Shown here piece after piece: positions 37,401 to 49,224 of a stretch of DNA of 64,000 bases; position 1 is the first letter of the stretch; every line of letters starts with the position of its first letter. Under the pieces are notes generated by a model. The model had not been told where the DNA came from, made no database searches, and saw nothing but the letters and a program-made list of their open reading frames with translations. A program made the translations under genes and the position numbers. The stretch spans positions 38,354,766 through 38,418,765 of the forward strand of contig CM076147.1 in assembly GCA_038025085.1 (NCBI GenBank). The letters run 5' to 3'. Origin of the DNA: Tetragonia tetragonoides. Its lineage: Eukaryota; Streptophyta; Magnoliopsida; Caryophyllales; Aizoaceae.

Positions 37401-37710
37401 ACCAGTAGAATTAATAGTGTATTCCCACAGTGTTGTTGCTTTCTTGGAGTAACAATTAGCCTTTGAGATAAAAAAATGATACAAATAATGAAATATACTC
37501 TTTTACGTCTCTTCTATATTCTAGTGTCATCTGTCCAGTGATAAATTCTCGATGTTGGTTGTTACCTTCTTTTTTTTTGGTTGAGGGGGGGGGGGGATGG
37601 AATATTTTCCAGCGTAACCGAGGCAACAAATTTTACTGACATTGTGCTTCCACATCTTTTGATCGCAACAGGTGTGGCCACTTAATGGGTTTGGATTTTT
37701 GGGGCCATGA
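34482..37710 (+). CDS. IMP1: Mitochondrial inner membrane protease subunit 1 (S26 signal peptidase)
   Basis: Type I signal-peptidase-like serine protease that removes sorting signals from proteins on the outer face of the inner mitochondrial membrane. Exons 34482..34607, 34716..34940, 36193..36303 and 37672..37710 give 166 aa, the usual size for IMP1. An N-terminal hydrophobic stretch (about 20-32) precedes the Ser box VSMLPTLNTRGD with Ser47. The Lys box VLMKRVLGLEGD supplies Lys91, completing the Ser-Lys dyad. Later blocks are GHVWVQGDN and SKDSRHFGAVPYGLI. The ending VWPLNGFGFLGP is encoded by a 39-bp last exon 1.4 kb away. All introns are in phase 0. In Arabidopsis the gene next to FAP3 (At1g53530) is of this type, from memory. 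Confidence 0.93.
36304..37671 (+). other. IMP1 intron 3
   Basis: A 1.37-kb intron with a T/G-rich stretch near 37570..37600 and no recognised element. Confidence 0.6.
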
Positions 37711-39413
37711 CAAACGGTCAGGAGAAGGTGCTTGCTATAAGGTACATATTTACCATCTTTAGACAATGCCAGTTATATCATAAGTTAGCTAAGCTGAATC
37801 CTTAACTCTGATTTTGCTGCTGGGTGTACTTGAGAATTTAGCCTACATGTCAATTCTAGGTTGTGGGTCTCTCATGTTTGCCTATTTTCTGCAGTTCAAA
37901 TAAGATTTGCCCCAAATTGATTGGAATTTCTTCTGTATGTTTATCAACATGGATGCATGAATGGAGGCACATGCTGTAGTAAACTAGTTACTAAAAAGAA
38001 TACAAAGTCTGAAGCTAATGCCTCTTACAACTCGAGATGATTCTTTCTTTTGGACGGCAAAAGGATTTTTTTCCCCTCTTTTTGGGCCAACATTAAACTG
38101 TATTTGTTACAAGAAGTTTTGCAGGATAAGATGACTTTTTATATTTGCGTTCAGCCATTTTTTGTTGTTGTAATTCCCTTAATTACCATCTGTTGAAAAA
38201 TGGAACCATTTTCATAGTATGCAAAAATCCTGAACTTCACCCCTCTTTAGTATTTATTTAATTTTTTTAAATGCAAAAGGGAGGGCAAAGCCCTATAAAT
38301 TGACCATGGAGTATATGACAAAAATTATTTGCATCCCTCCCTCAGCCCCAACTCCTATAAAATTGAGTGTATAGGGATCACCGGATCAGTACTGAGTAGA
38401 CCTTGATGCGTATTGTAAATCCCATTTTTGCTGCCATTACTCTGCTCACACTACACTATAACCTTCAGGGCAATGGAGAAGTTGCTCACTGTTTTTCTCA
38501 TTTTCAGAGCAAAGCAAGTACTCCTTGGTACTGAGGGGTTAGTCGAGATGACAACTTCCTCACTCGAATTCCGGAGTGACCGAGTTCCAGTCCTCCCATC
38601 TCTACTAGTGACGATTTATCCCCACTCTCCCTCCTAGTGGGCACCTTACTGTTGTTAAAAAACGGTGAACATTTTCCTCGTCATTGACGATTCTGAACTT
38701 CATCTTTGTATTGATCATCCTGAGTCCTGCCATTAGTGCCAAATTTTTACTCCTGGGGGAGAAAACTTTTCAAAATGCCTAACCATGTTTAGGTTAAAGC
38801 TGCATACTGGGGCATCTTCATTTTGGTCTTTGTATCCATGCTTTTGTTATTCCTACTCTTTTATGTTCCATATCCACTCTCGACTCCCAGAAATGCATAT
38901 CAGAGTTGAGCAAAATGTTTCCGTTATCTTACAAAAACAATTATTATTATCCAATGATGGCAACAACGAACAATAAGCAATTGTTGTATACCCAAACTGA
39001 AGGAAAACTTTGGTGATTTTTCCAAATCTTTAATACTTGGGAGATAATTGGAGGTCGAGAATGCTTCAAAGATCAAATTTAAAATCCATCATTCTCATCT
39101 ATATAGATCTTTAGCTTTCAAATAAAAGTTGAAACTACCCGCAATTACAACAACTACTAAGAGCGCTACATGTGCACAACTATGACTAGTTTTGCCAAAC
39201 ATAGTCTGAATTAACCAATTATTCTTATTTATGTAATCAGTATTTTCTTACTGTCAATCTGTCATACCTCATACTTGATCAAGCTTGATTTTTATTTTTA
39301 TTTTATTTTTAATTTTATATTTTAATTAAATTAATTTAATTTAATTTATTTTTCTGTTGATGTGCTCCATTAGCCCACTCCACTCCCATAGCATTAGGCA
39401 ACAGGATTTCCAT
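37711..39413. other. Spacer downstream of IMP1
   Basis: Mostly non-coding. 38510..38640 has a phrase loosely like tRNA-type boxes (TTAGTCGAGATGA, CGAGTTCCAGTCC) and might be an old SINE. 39290..39350 is extremely AT-rich. Confidence 0.45.
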
Positions 39414-39540
39414 AAACCCTATCTTACGTAACCAAACCCTAATTAACCACCAATAGCCAAAAAGCCCAACAAATTAAAACGGTGAACCAAAATGACAAAA
39501 CTAACAAAAGCCCAACTAAAATTCTCCTCTATAAATAAAA
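39414..39540 (+). promoter_or_regulatory. Telo-box / site II promoter with TATA box
   Basis: Two AAACCCTA telo boxes (39414 and 39434), two site II elements read as TGGGCT on the minus strand (39463..39470, 39509..39516) and TATAAATAAAA at 39530. A third telo box in reverse follows at about 39550. In plants this combination marks genes for ribosomal proteins, translation factors and some snoRNA clusters. The transcript would run to the right from about 39560; the first ATG (39597) opens a frame of only 23 codons (MALKFRCRHIANST...), which I do not recognise. Confidence 0.5.
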
Positions 39541-40406
39541 CCTCAACCCCTAGGGTTTTATTCATTGCCTTGAGAGAACTCAGCGAACACTCTTCAATGG
39601 CGCTGAAGTTCCGTTGCAGGCATATAGCAAACTCGACCGTCATTTCTTCTTCATTTCTGTATCCATAGCTTTCATTGCTTCGCTACAGAGATAGAATGGC
39701 GTTTGGATACTTCAATTTAGTTTCATTTTGTCTCTCCTCATTGCTTTTCTGTGTTTTTGTTGTTTTTTAATGGCCGATCCAATGGGTTCTCAGATTTTGT
39801 GCTTTGCACGAGAACTCTATTTCACCCGGCCTATATCTGAAAACAATTTTATTTGTTGGGGCAGCCCACGAGAATTTTCGTGTGTTTTTTCTTAATCATG
39901 CTTATATTCTGGGATTACTGCCCTAAATTCCATTTCATCTTCATTTTTTTCCCCAATGTTATTGTTTCAATTTTCAATTTTTCTCAACCTAATTTCTTTT
40001 TGTTTTATTGAAATTTTGTTTGGACCCTTTTGGGTTCAGTTGGAGCTGCTAATCATGTTGTTAATTAAAGTCTTAAAACATTTATCCTGACAATTTTAAT
40101 TTTCCGCAATCAATTTTTTTTTTTTTTTTTTTTTTTTTGTTTTTTTATGTTTTTGTTTTGTTTAGAACAATAAGGTATAGGAATTAAGAAAATGTTTATT
40201 GATGATTGCAAAATGAGCAACAGTTATAATATCTCAATCTAAGAAATGCCCTTTTAATAAAGGTCACTAAATTTTACTCATAAAGACAATACTTAAAAAG
40301 TTGATACATTGTCTTGAATATGTGAATATTCATGTGTTTTATGATCCAAAGATAAATTTTCTCCCTTGGTGAAAAAGCTATTGAAGAATAATGTATATTC
40401 TTCTCC

Positions 40407-42584
40407 TTAAATTCTGGATAAAATGAGATGAGCACCAAATTTGGGGTTTAATTGATACAAGAATGTTAGGAGCATGGGTATATGTTGGTGAGAGCTCAAA
40501 TGTGAAGTGTTGCAAAATCATAGCCAATACCATCTTAGCTTGAGTAATGGCAAATCTTTCTCCAATGCATATTCTTGGTCCCCAACTAAAAGGGAAGAAT
40601 GAGACATTTCCCTTTGTTGCCTTTGCAACCCCTTCTGAAAATCTCTCTGGTTTGAATTCTTTTGCATCTTCACCCCACAATTTTGGGTCATGATGTGTTT
40701 GGATTATTAACAAATTAACCAACGCACCTGGTGGTACTGTGATGTGTCCAAGTTTCTTTTCACTGTCACTGCATACTTCTCGGGAGAGTGCAGCGAAAGG
40801 TGGATAACAATCTTAGCACCTCATTGAGTATCATGGTTACCTGCAAGGAACAGAGACGATCCAAATGTATTAGTTTCCTTGGTAGCTAATGCCTACTTCT
40901 CAGATTTTATGTGAGTGTGATTTCACACAGTAACAAATGGATGTGTTTTTATGTTTTGTTGCTTAGTTTACAAAATTCTGGCGAAAACAGCTTTTTCAGT
41001 TTTGTCAAGAAATTCTACTAATGAGGAGGTTATTCCTTACCAGTCTAGGAAAGTGCATTCATAAGTGCATTTTGCTACATGAAGTTGGTTTCCTCTCTGA
41101 ACCTCAAAATGTAAAAAAGCTTTAATGCCATATAACTTTTAACTTACTTCAATCCAGGAATATTGTCCAAGCATAGTCAATATTGGACTCATTTGAAAGT
41201 ATACTTTGAGATCTTTCTGACGACATAATTATCATCATAAAATTATTTTGAAATAAAAAGTTATATGAGTGCTAAAGTTACGCATAAACTGGACTGAACT
41301 GAATATAAGTAAAATTAAAGTGAATCAAACAGAGTTTTAGTGGTTGTTTGGTTGAGACTTGAAAAACGTGCTACTTACCATAATGTATGAATTTGACTCT
41401 TGTTTGGTTGACAAAATAAGACAGAACATTACTTTATGCAAGAAATTACTGTGAAATTACAATTCAAAATGGGATTAGTACTTCTATGAGAACTTAACGC
41501 AATTTGACGTGGAGATTAGGATTCTTTTTAGGATAATTTATTTATTATTTTTTTTCCTAGGATAAATGGGTGTTCACCTAATAACATTTTACAACAAACC
41601 TTGATAAAATGATAATCTCTACAAAATAATAATTTTCCAAAATGTTTAGATTAATAATAATTGTTGATTTAGATAAAAAAAAAATAAGATTATAATTATT
41701 AGGAATACCTTTTCTTTTATTTGCTGACTAAATTATCTTAGTTATATTTGTAATTATAGAGAATTGCTAACTTTTAATATTAATGGGTCCTTAAATAAAA
41801 AATAGTAAATTAGTTATTACACAAAACTTGGAAATAATCGACTTTTATAAAAAACAAGGGTAACTTGTTGACAAGAAAAATAAGGTTACATTGTTGTAAC
41901 TTCTATTCAACAATACTCATTTGATCATTTCCCTATTTCAAATTGCAAACAGAATCTAGATATAAGAAATGGGCAAACCAAATTATTAAAAATCTCATCT
42001 CGTCCCAACCCGTTTTACCCATAAGGCTTTGTTCTTTAATCACATGAAAGAGTGTGGAATAAAGTAGAACAAGATGAAACTTGCATCGTAGAATGGAACA
42101 TGACAAAAATCGCAACATGGAAAGGAACAGATTGTGGAATAGAACAAAATGAAATTAGGATTGAGGTGGAGTAGATAACAGAGCAGATTCTTCATAAAAG
42201 TCACATCATCCCGACTGTGGAACGATCTTGTACAAAATTTATTCTTAGTATTTTGAACACTAGGGTGTATTATTCAATATCTAAAAATAATGTAAGTTGA
42301 TGTTGTGACATACCATATTTGTTGATAAGGTGATGTTGGAAAGGAAAGATACGAGAGAAGTAGTCATTAGTGAAAGGAATGGGTTTTTCTCTTGCTTCTC
42401 TACGCATTTTGGAGGAGTCTTTCATGTCCCCATAAAAGAATTTGTAGGAAGTCCCTTTTAGGCCTTGTTGCCTGAGGCATCTCTCTAGCTTTCTGGGCTT
42501 AAACCAAACCCAATTCACTAATTTCCATGCCCATGAAACTAGTAAAATTACTGCACATGCCACCCCAATGAACACTGCCACCAG
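40407..42584 (-). pseudogene. CYP72-family P450 copy A, gutted
   Basis: Only exon 1 (42584..42314), a ~25-bp scrap of the 3' end of exon 3 (about 41152..41176) and exon 5 (40840..40407) remain. Exons 2 and 4 are gone. At the canonical start the ATG has become CTG (42582..42584); the rest of exon 1 still reads VAVFIGVACAV and [14 protein letters not shown]. Exon 5 keeps PERFSEG and the heme loop [10 protein letters not shown] but has an extra base in LRLYPP and another near the end ([12 protein letters not shown]). A Tourist-like MITE piece (41173..41339) joins the exon 3 scrap. It cannot make a functional P450. Confidence 0.9.
41173..41339. mobile_element. Tourist-like MITE piece fused to exon 3 of P450 copy A
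   Basis: Matches, in reverse, the interior and one end of the MITE at 48823..49104 (shared TCAATATTGGACTCATTTGA, GATAATTATG/CATAATTATC and GAATCAAACAGAG). The join to exon 3 falls in CATAGTCA, shared by both sequences. Confidence 0.7.
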
Positions 42585-42592
42585 TTTTTTGG

Positions 42593-42596
<4 letters not shown>

Positions 42597-42635
<39 letters not shown>
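42597..42635. repeat. (CT)n microsatellite upstream of P450 copy A
   Basis: About 19 CT units just 5' of the copy A start. Copies B, D and E have shorter pyrimidine tracts at the same place. Confidence 0.95.
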
Positions 42636-42637
<2 letters not shown>

Positions 42638-43947
42638 GAAAGGACTACAAATCGGTATTTCTAGGTATATTTAAATGTTTTATGAAAATGTTTTGAAAAA
42701 TATACAGTATATAGTATCATAGGTGATTCATTTCATTTTTTTGTAGATATATGTCCTTTTTTGTTGTTGAAAGTTGATACAATTTTCACTTCACTCTGAT
42801 ATTTTTTATTTTCGCGGTTTGTTTAAATGACTTATTTCCTTTTGTAATGTTTATGTATTGGTTTGAAAACATGGGATGGGATTAGATTTCCCTTGATTTG
42901 GTTTGCAACAAAGAATTCTGCGTTTCTAGGTAGATATATATAAACTTTTATGAAGATAATTTGAAAACAAATAGTATATTGTATCACAAATGACTATTTT
43001 CATTTGTAGGTTGTTGTCTTTATTTGCTTTTGGCATTTGTAGGTTGTTGTCTTTATTTGCTTTTGGAAGTTTATACACTTTTGAATTTATCTTGATATAT
43101 GCTGCCATATTTGGTTTTAAATATATTCTTTTATTTTCTTTTGTTTATTTGGTAACTTTTTTTTTCCATCGTGTTTTTGGCAAATTCAGTTTCTCATTGC
43201 AATTTTCAATTCATTCTTCTTTGTTATGTACTCCATTTCAATCTTAATTTCATTTAATCTCACATTCCGTTGTATTCAACACTCTGTTCCTTTTAATATT
43301 GCGAATTCTATTCTATTCCATTCTACGCCACAAATTAAGGAACATAAGCTTTTGGGTTGAACTGATGAGATTTTTTGGTTTGTATGTTTCTTATACCTAG
43401 ATTTTGTTTGCAATTTGAAATCGGGAGATGGCCAAATAGGTGTTGTTGGGCAGGAATTAATGACAATGTAGGACTAATTTATCAGTCAAATAAGTTTATA
43501 TTCCAATTTTTTTAGTTCGAACTGAAAAATTGTGTGCATAAATCCAGCAAAATGTGTAATAATCTCATGGAATTGAAGATGATTTGAAGTGAAAGTATAG
43601 GGCTCTGCAGTTGCTAATTGGACCAAACCACAATGCAGAGAGAGAATTTTTGTTCCGTTATTTTTTTGAGTAGGAGAGAGAAGTCAAGATTAGAAAGAAA
43701 GGAAAAAAAAAACACAAGTTCTAAATACAACATCTAGTTGTAACTGGGATCTTTTCCCATGGTGATTGCAGGGTACTAACTGGGACTTGGGAATATCATA
43801 ATTAGGGTGTTCTTGCTTTTGCATTCATCAAAATGAAGGTTTTGGCGAAATGCTAGTAGCAATGGCAAATGGCATATCAGCATATGCAGTACACTTGTGC
43901 TCAAACAAAATATAGCTCTGGGAAAGTACTTGTATTCACTCACATCC
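42636..43947. other. Spacer between P450 copies A and B
   Basis: Upstream flank of A and downstream flank of B. 43001..43066 is a 33-bp tandem duplication. 43250..43330 has GTTCC/ATTCC-type runs. The stretch near 42640..43110 is homologous to the upstream flank of B (46300..47430), showing that the duplicated unit included flanking DNA. Confidence 0.65.
43001..43066. repeat. 33-bp tandem duplication
   Basis: Two identical units starting CATTTGTAGGTTGTTGTC at 43001 and 43034. Confidence 0.95.
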
Positions 43948-46254
43948 CTAAATTCGAGATAAAATGACATGAGCACCATATTGGGGTTTGAGTGTGATAA
44001 TATTAGTAGGAGCATGGGTATAGGATGGTGAGAGCTCAAATGTGAAGCGTTGTAAGATCATAGCGAATGCCATCTTAACCTCCATAATGGCGAAATTTTG
44101 CCCAATGCATATCCTTGGCCCCCAAGCAAAGGGGAAGAATGAGATATTCCCTCTTGTTGCCTTTGCAATCCCTTCAGAAAATCTCTCAGGGTTGAATTCT
44201 TTGGCGTCTTCACCCCACAGTTTAGGATCATGATGGGTATCGAGTATTGACAAACCAACCATCACACCAGGTGGCACAGAAAGGTCTCCAAGTTTCTTCT
44301 CAGAGTCGTATGTCCTCCGTGATACTGAATCTACAGGAGGATACAATCTCAGCACCTCATACAGAATCATTGTCACCTACAAGAAACAGAAACAGTAATC
44401 CATAGTTAGTTAGCAGCACCATCACTTGCTCTGCTCTTTATGGAAACTTTTGGCTAGAAATTTTATACTACGCAAGATAAATGACCTGAGCCTCCTTAAA
44501 CACATATACAATTACAACCAACAACATCATTCTACTATAATCTCGTGTATGGTGGGGTTTGTAAAAGTTATAATCACTTACTATCTTTAGATGATTTAAC
44601 CCATCAAAGTCTGGCTGATTCTTCCCAAATGTTGCGAAAACTTCTTCTCGTGCTCGTGTTTGCCAATCTTGGTGCTTGCTCAACAATATCATCATCCACA
44701 CTAAAAAAGATGAGGTAGTCTCTTGGCCAGCAAAGTAGAATAACTTGCACTCATCAATCATCTCCTGAAAACTCATCCCTTGGTGTTCTTTGTTATTGTC
44801 ATTTTGAGTCTCCTTGAAATTGGATTCCATTAGAATTCCCAACAAGTCATCCTTGGTAGCTTCTCCTGCTTCCATTGCCTTCTTCCGCTTGTCATTTATT
44901 CCCTTCAATAAAGCTTGTATTTGGGTATGCAATTCTTTCATCCTCTTGTTGTTCTTCGTTGGCACGTATCTGAAAATCGACTAGTTCATCAGAAGTGCAT
45001 ATTGCTACACATGAAGATTATTCTTGTGTGAACCAAACTACGACTGCCTAAACATAAATTCTAAAAGTTGAGTGCCATTTAAATTTGAACTTACTTCCAT
45101 CCAGGTATATACACTGATTGGAAAAGACGCATAGTCAGTTCCGTCTGTTCTCTAAGAAGTTGAAATATCCTTCTTCCTTCCTCATAACTACTTCCAAATG
45201 CAGCTCGAGATATAACATCGGCAGAGAGGGTGGTCAGATAAGGCCACACATCTATCTCAGATGACCCTTTTTCTGGTACTATCTTCTCCCATTTGTCAAT
45301 CATCTCGATTGTACTGGTGCACAAAGCTGGAAGCATAAGCTGCAAAATTTACAAATGGAAGCAAATATTAAGATAAAGATGATATTCAACATTACAAGAT
45401 GTTGTTAGGCATACCACTCCTTTTTTGAATGTTAGCATATGCTATGAAGCAATCCTTACCTTTAGTTTCTCCAAATGAAATGCCGGGTTAATCAACTTCC
45501 TATGAGTGACCCATTTTTCACCTTCATAGCTTGCAAGACCAGTGGCAAGTAGGCTAACAATAGGGTTCAACTTTGGCTTTCGGAAATCGTTCATCCTATT
45601 GAAGGCATCCCTTATCAGTTCAGGTTCTCTTATATTTATCACTGGTTCAGGCCCCATCCAGCTGAAACAATTTTTACCTGCATTTGTACAACACAGCAAG
45701 GTTTCCGAAGATGATAATCATACAAGTCATTGTTTGTTTACGAGCGGGTGAAATAACTCCACATAACACACAACCATGTAAAATTTATATGTATAGCATA
45801 TGGCAAATTAACAGGTGAAAAACTGAAATTGCTCCCCTCAAAACAAAACAAAAAAAAAAAAAAAAAGGAATGAAATTGCTTGATAAATATTCAAATTAAC
45901 AATAAAAAACAGAACATTGAGCAATTTAAAGTGCAAAGTTAAAAATGAAACCAGAAGTAAAGGATTTTTGTGAGATACAGTACCATATTTGTTGACAAGA
46001 TGATGTTGGTAAGAAAGGATACGAGTTAAGTAGTCATTAGTGAAAGGAATTGGTTTTTCTGTTGCTTCTTTATGCATTCTCAAGACGTCTTTCATGTCCC
46101 CAAACAAGAATCTGTAGGAATTCCCTTTGAGGCCTTGTTGCCTGAGGCATCTCTCTAACTTTCTGGGTTCAACCCAAATCCAATTCACTAATTTCCATGT
46201 CCATGAAACTAGTAAAATTACAAGAAACGCCATCCCTATGAACACTGCCACCAT
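43948..46254 (-). CDS. CYP72-family cytochrome P450, copy B, intact
   Basis: Heme-thiolate monooxygenase anchored in the ER. Exons on the minus strand: 46254..45984, 45677..45460, 45339..45095, 44969..44582, 44376..43948, giving 516 aa. Residues ~5-22 form the membrane anchor, followed by the CYP72-type [20 protein letters not shown]. The oxygen-binding I-helix reads AGQETTS, the ExxR motif is EVLR (381-384), PERF is at 437-440, and the heme loop [10 protein letters not shown] places the ligand Cys at 464. All five exons have correct splice sites and no stops. CYP72A enzymes in dicots oxidise triterpenoids, iridoids or gibberellins; the substrate here cannot be told from sequence. The start is the Met of MVAVFIG, conserved in D and E. 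Confidence 0.93.
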
Positions 46255-46659
46255 TTTTTGGTTTCCTCCCAATTTCTCTCTCTCCTAAGAAAGGGCTACA
46301 AATTGGTGTTTCTAGGTATAGTAAAATGTTTTGCAAAATAGTATTATAAATGATTCTGTTCATTTTGTTGATTGCTGTCCTTATTTGCTGAAATTTGATA
46401 CAGTTTTTTCGATTTACCTTGATAGTAGTATTTTTGTTTCCGTGATTGTTTTCTTTCCTGTTCAGTCAAGTTTTTGTGGTTTATTTCATCAAAAAAAAAA
46501 AAAAAAACAACAACTCTGGTTTATGTATTGGTTTGAACTTTGAACGTATGGGATGAGATTAGATTTACCACGTCGATTTGGTTTGGAACAAAGAATTTGG
46601 TGTTTCTAGATAAAGATATTGTACTCCTATCATAGATGATTCTCTTCATATGTAGGTTG

Positions 46660-47370
46660 CGCACCGGGTATTGCGCTACCCGGAATTGGAATTGGATCCA
46701 TCGGTTCCAAATTTCTAGGAATTGGAATTGGTTACACCGGTTCCTAATTTCTAGAAATTGAAATTGGATCCACTGGGTACCCACTGGTTCCTAGGTACCC
46801 ACCGATTCTATATCAAAATCTAAATTTGTAATTTTTAGAAATCAAATAATTTTAAATTAAATAACAAAAAAAACTGCTAACTAGAATTATACACTAGAAG
46901 AAGACAGAAGGCAGATGTAGAATAGTCTAGAAGAATGAGTTATAAAAGGTGGTAACATTATGACCTTAAAGGCCCAAATGCCCACAGGCCACAGGACCGC
47001 TTATTTTCCCTTCTGTTCTTTTTCTCATGGAGTGTTTGAGACATCAGACATTCAAATGTACTATATTTGTATTTATGCTACTGACAATTGAGTATAAAAA
47101 CGGGATTTTGAGTTAATTATTGTTCCGCATCGGGTTTTAAATCCGGGTATTTATGGTTCTGAGTATTAGGAATTGGAATTGGTTTTATACAAGGTACCCA
47201 ACCAGTTCCGGTTCCTAAAAGTTGAGAATTGGAATTGGTTGATACTGGTTCCTCTTCCTCTTTTTGGGAATCGGAATTGAAATTGGTTGAGAGGTTCCGG
47301 TTCCGGAACGACCGGTTTCGAACCGGTTCCAATTTCAATACTAAATACTCGGATTTTCTGCTCACTCCTA
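46660..47370. mobile_element. 711-bp insertion rich in GGAATTGG repeats, with 8-bp near-duplication
   Basis: Compared with the homologous flank of copy A (43003..43030), this locus is split by about 711 bp between GTAGGTTG (46652..46659) and GTAGATTG (47371..47378). The insert holds many GAATTGGAATTGG and GGTTCC units at both ends with a 300-bp AT-rich centre. An 8-bp duplication suggests a hAT-like element, but I could not match its termini. Confidence 0.6.
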
Positions 47371-47624
47371 GTAGATTGTTGTCTTTATTTGCTTTGGGAA
47401 GTTGATACACTTTTCTTTAAATATATTATTTAGGAATATGCTTTTCGTCGTCTCTATGCGACTTTATTTTATGTTTCATTTCGCTCAAGTTGACGCTGCA
47501 TTTTTCGTTTCATTTTATGTTTCACTATGCATCCCATTATTAACTTCATCTAGTAATTGTGCACATTTACTTCTTAGATGCATATAAGTGAATATAGATA
47601 CTCACCTGTTTAAATTCCCATTAG

Positions 47625-47700
47625 GTCTTATATGAGGCCGCCTCAACATGAGGCCATTTGTATAGTCGATGTCATGCCTGTTTGAGGTGACCTCATACAA
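47625..47700. mobile_element. Palindromic MITE, GAGGC family, copy 5
   Basis: TATGAGGCCGCCTCAACATG at the left pairs with TTTGAGGTGACCTCATA at the right around GTCGATGTCATGCC. Confidence 0.7.
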
Positions 47701-48020
47701 AAATTTGTGTAAAATTTCAGGGTTCTGGTTGGAGCGAATAAACACAAAAGGCTTTTCAGGCTCCAACCCTTTTTCATGGGCAATGATACTCATACAATGG
47801 TTGTACATTATAACCTTTTTTTTTATGTGAGAGGAGTGACAAAATTGCCCTTGCTACTTGGGATTTCAGGGGGGTATTTGTGGTAGAGTGAAAAAGGGGA
47901 GAGGAGAGAGATAGACACATAAAAATGATTGTAATGTATAATCATTGTACAAGATTCATTGACATTAGGCTAACTTTAACTTTTTGAGGGTAGGACGGGC
48001 CAACTTAGCTACTATAAGTA

Positions 48021-48324
48021 GAGATGGCATTGGACACGGTTAGCACGAGGCACGACACGCTTTTTACACGGTACATGCATAGAGAAAGTACGGGCTAGGG
48101 CCCGACCCTAGATTTTGAAAATAAAGCACAGTGGAGCACGGTCAGGCACGACAAGGCACTACTACGATCGAAATTTAAATATTATTTGAGAAAAGCTTAG
48201 GCACGACACGACACAAGCACTGTCCCGGGCACGACCTGAGCCTACCTTTTAAAAGAGTCAGCACGACACGACACTTTTACAAAGCATGAAGACACGTTTC
48301 AAGCACAACACAAAGCCATCTTTA
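48021..48324. mobile_element. GGCACGACACG-rich element with 10-bp target duplication, copy 2
   Basis: Reverse-oriented relative of 19677..20076. It starts GAGATGGCATTGGACACGG, shared in reverse with the other copy's right end, and ends AAGCCATCTTTA. Flanked by ACTATAAGTA at 48011..48020 and 48325..48334. Confidence 0.78.
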
Positions 48325-48649
48325 ACTATAAGTAGTGGCCAAGAAATAACATCTCTGATCTGTTTGCGTACAAAAGTACCTTCATGAATTTATAGGCGCT
48401 GTCTCTCTAAAATCCAAGAATATACCATTTCTTAATATTAGTCATGATAAATTTGTGCGCAGATGTACATTGATAAATCCAGCAAAATGTAGAATAATCT
48501 GATGAAATTGGAGATGATTTGAAGTGAGAGTATAGGACTCTCCTCAACAAAAAAAGTGTAGGACTCTCCACTTGCTAATAATGCAATTGTGACTACCTGC
48601 TCCATTCTTACCTCGCAAACTTGCAATTTGATGTGGCATATGAAGAGTA

Positions 48650-49167
48650 AGGGTATGTTTTCTTAGACTAGAAATTGGAGAAAATTAAAACAAACTAGAG
48701 AAAATTTGAGCTTTTAACTACAAATTGGAAAAAACTGGAATTTATTGGAGAAAACGGGAGAAAACTTAAACAAATTGGAACTTATTGAAACTTTTGCATT
48801 TATGTGATATATAGCATACTTAGGCTCTGTTTGATTAACCTTAATTTTACTTAAATTCAGTCCAGTTCAGTCTAGTTCAGTTCATGCATAACTTTAGCAT
48901 TAATATAACTTTTTATCCCGAAATAATTTCATGATGATAATTATGTCATCGGAAAGATCTCAAAGCATACTTTCAAATGAGTCCAATATTGACTCTGTTT
49001 GGACAAATTTTAAATGGTTAACGGTCAAGTTTAAAAAATCAATTCAGTTCAATTCAGTTCAGTTCAGTTCAGATCAGTTTTATCCAGGAGAATCAAACGG
49101 AGCCTTAATTACTATAATTTGGAACAAACTGAAACTAACTAAAAACCAGTCTAAAAAAACATGCCCT
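48650..49167. mobile_element. Outer MITE with AGGGYATGTTTT termini, split by a nested MITE
   Basis: AGGGTATGTTTTCTTAGACT at the left matches, in reverse, AGTCTAAAAAAACATGCCCT at the right. The interior is GAGAAAA/AAATTGGA-rich and is interrupted at 48820 by a second MITE. Confidence 0.65.
48823..49104. mobile_element. Tourist-like MITE nested in another MITE
   Basis: Terminal repeats GGCTCTGTTTGATTAACC and, reversed, GGCTCCGTTTGATTCTCC, flanked by TTA on each side (48820..48822, 49105..49107). The 3-bp TTA duplication and GGCTCTGTTTG end fit Tourist/PIF-Harbinger elements. A related piece is at 41173..41339. Confidence 0.85.
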
Positions 49168-49224
49168 AAATTATGCTCCAATGAAGCGAAAATAGCTCTG
49201 GGAAAGTAGTATCCACTCACATCC

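Noticed and set aside
38510..38640. Possible SINE with tRNA-type boxes
   Set aside because: The boxes are weak, and no tail or flanking duplication was found.
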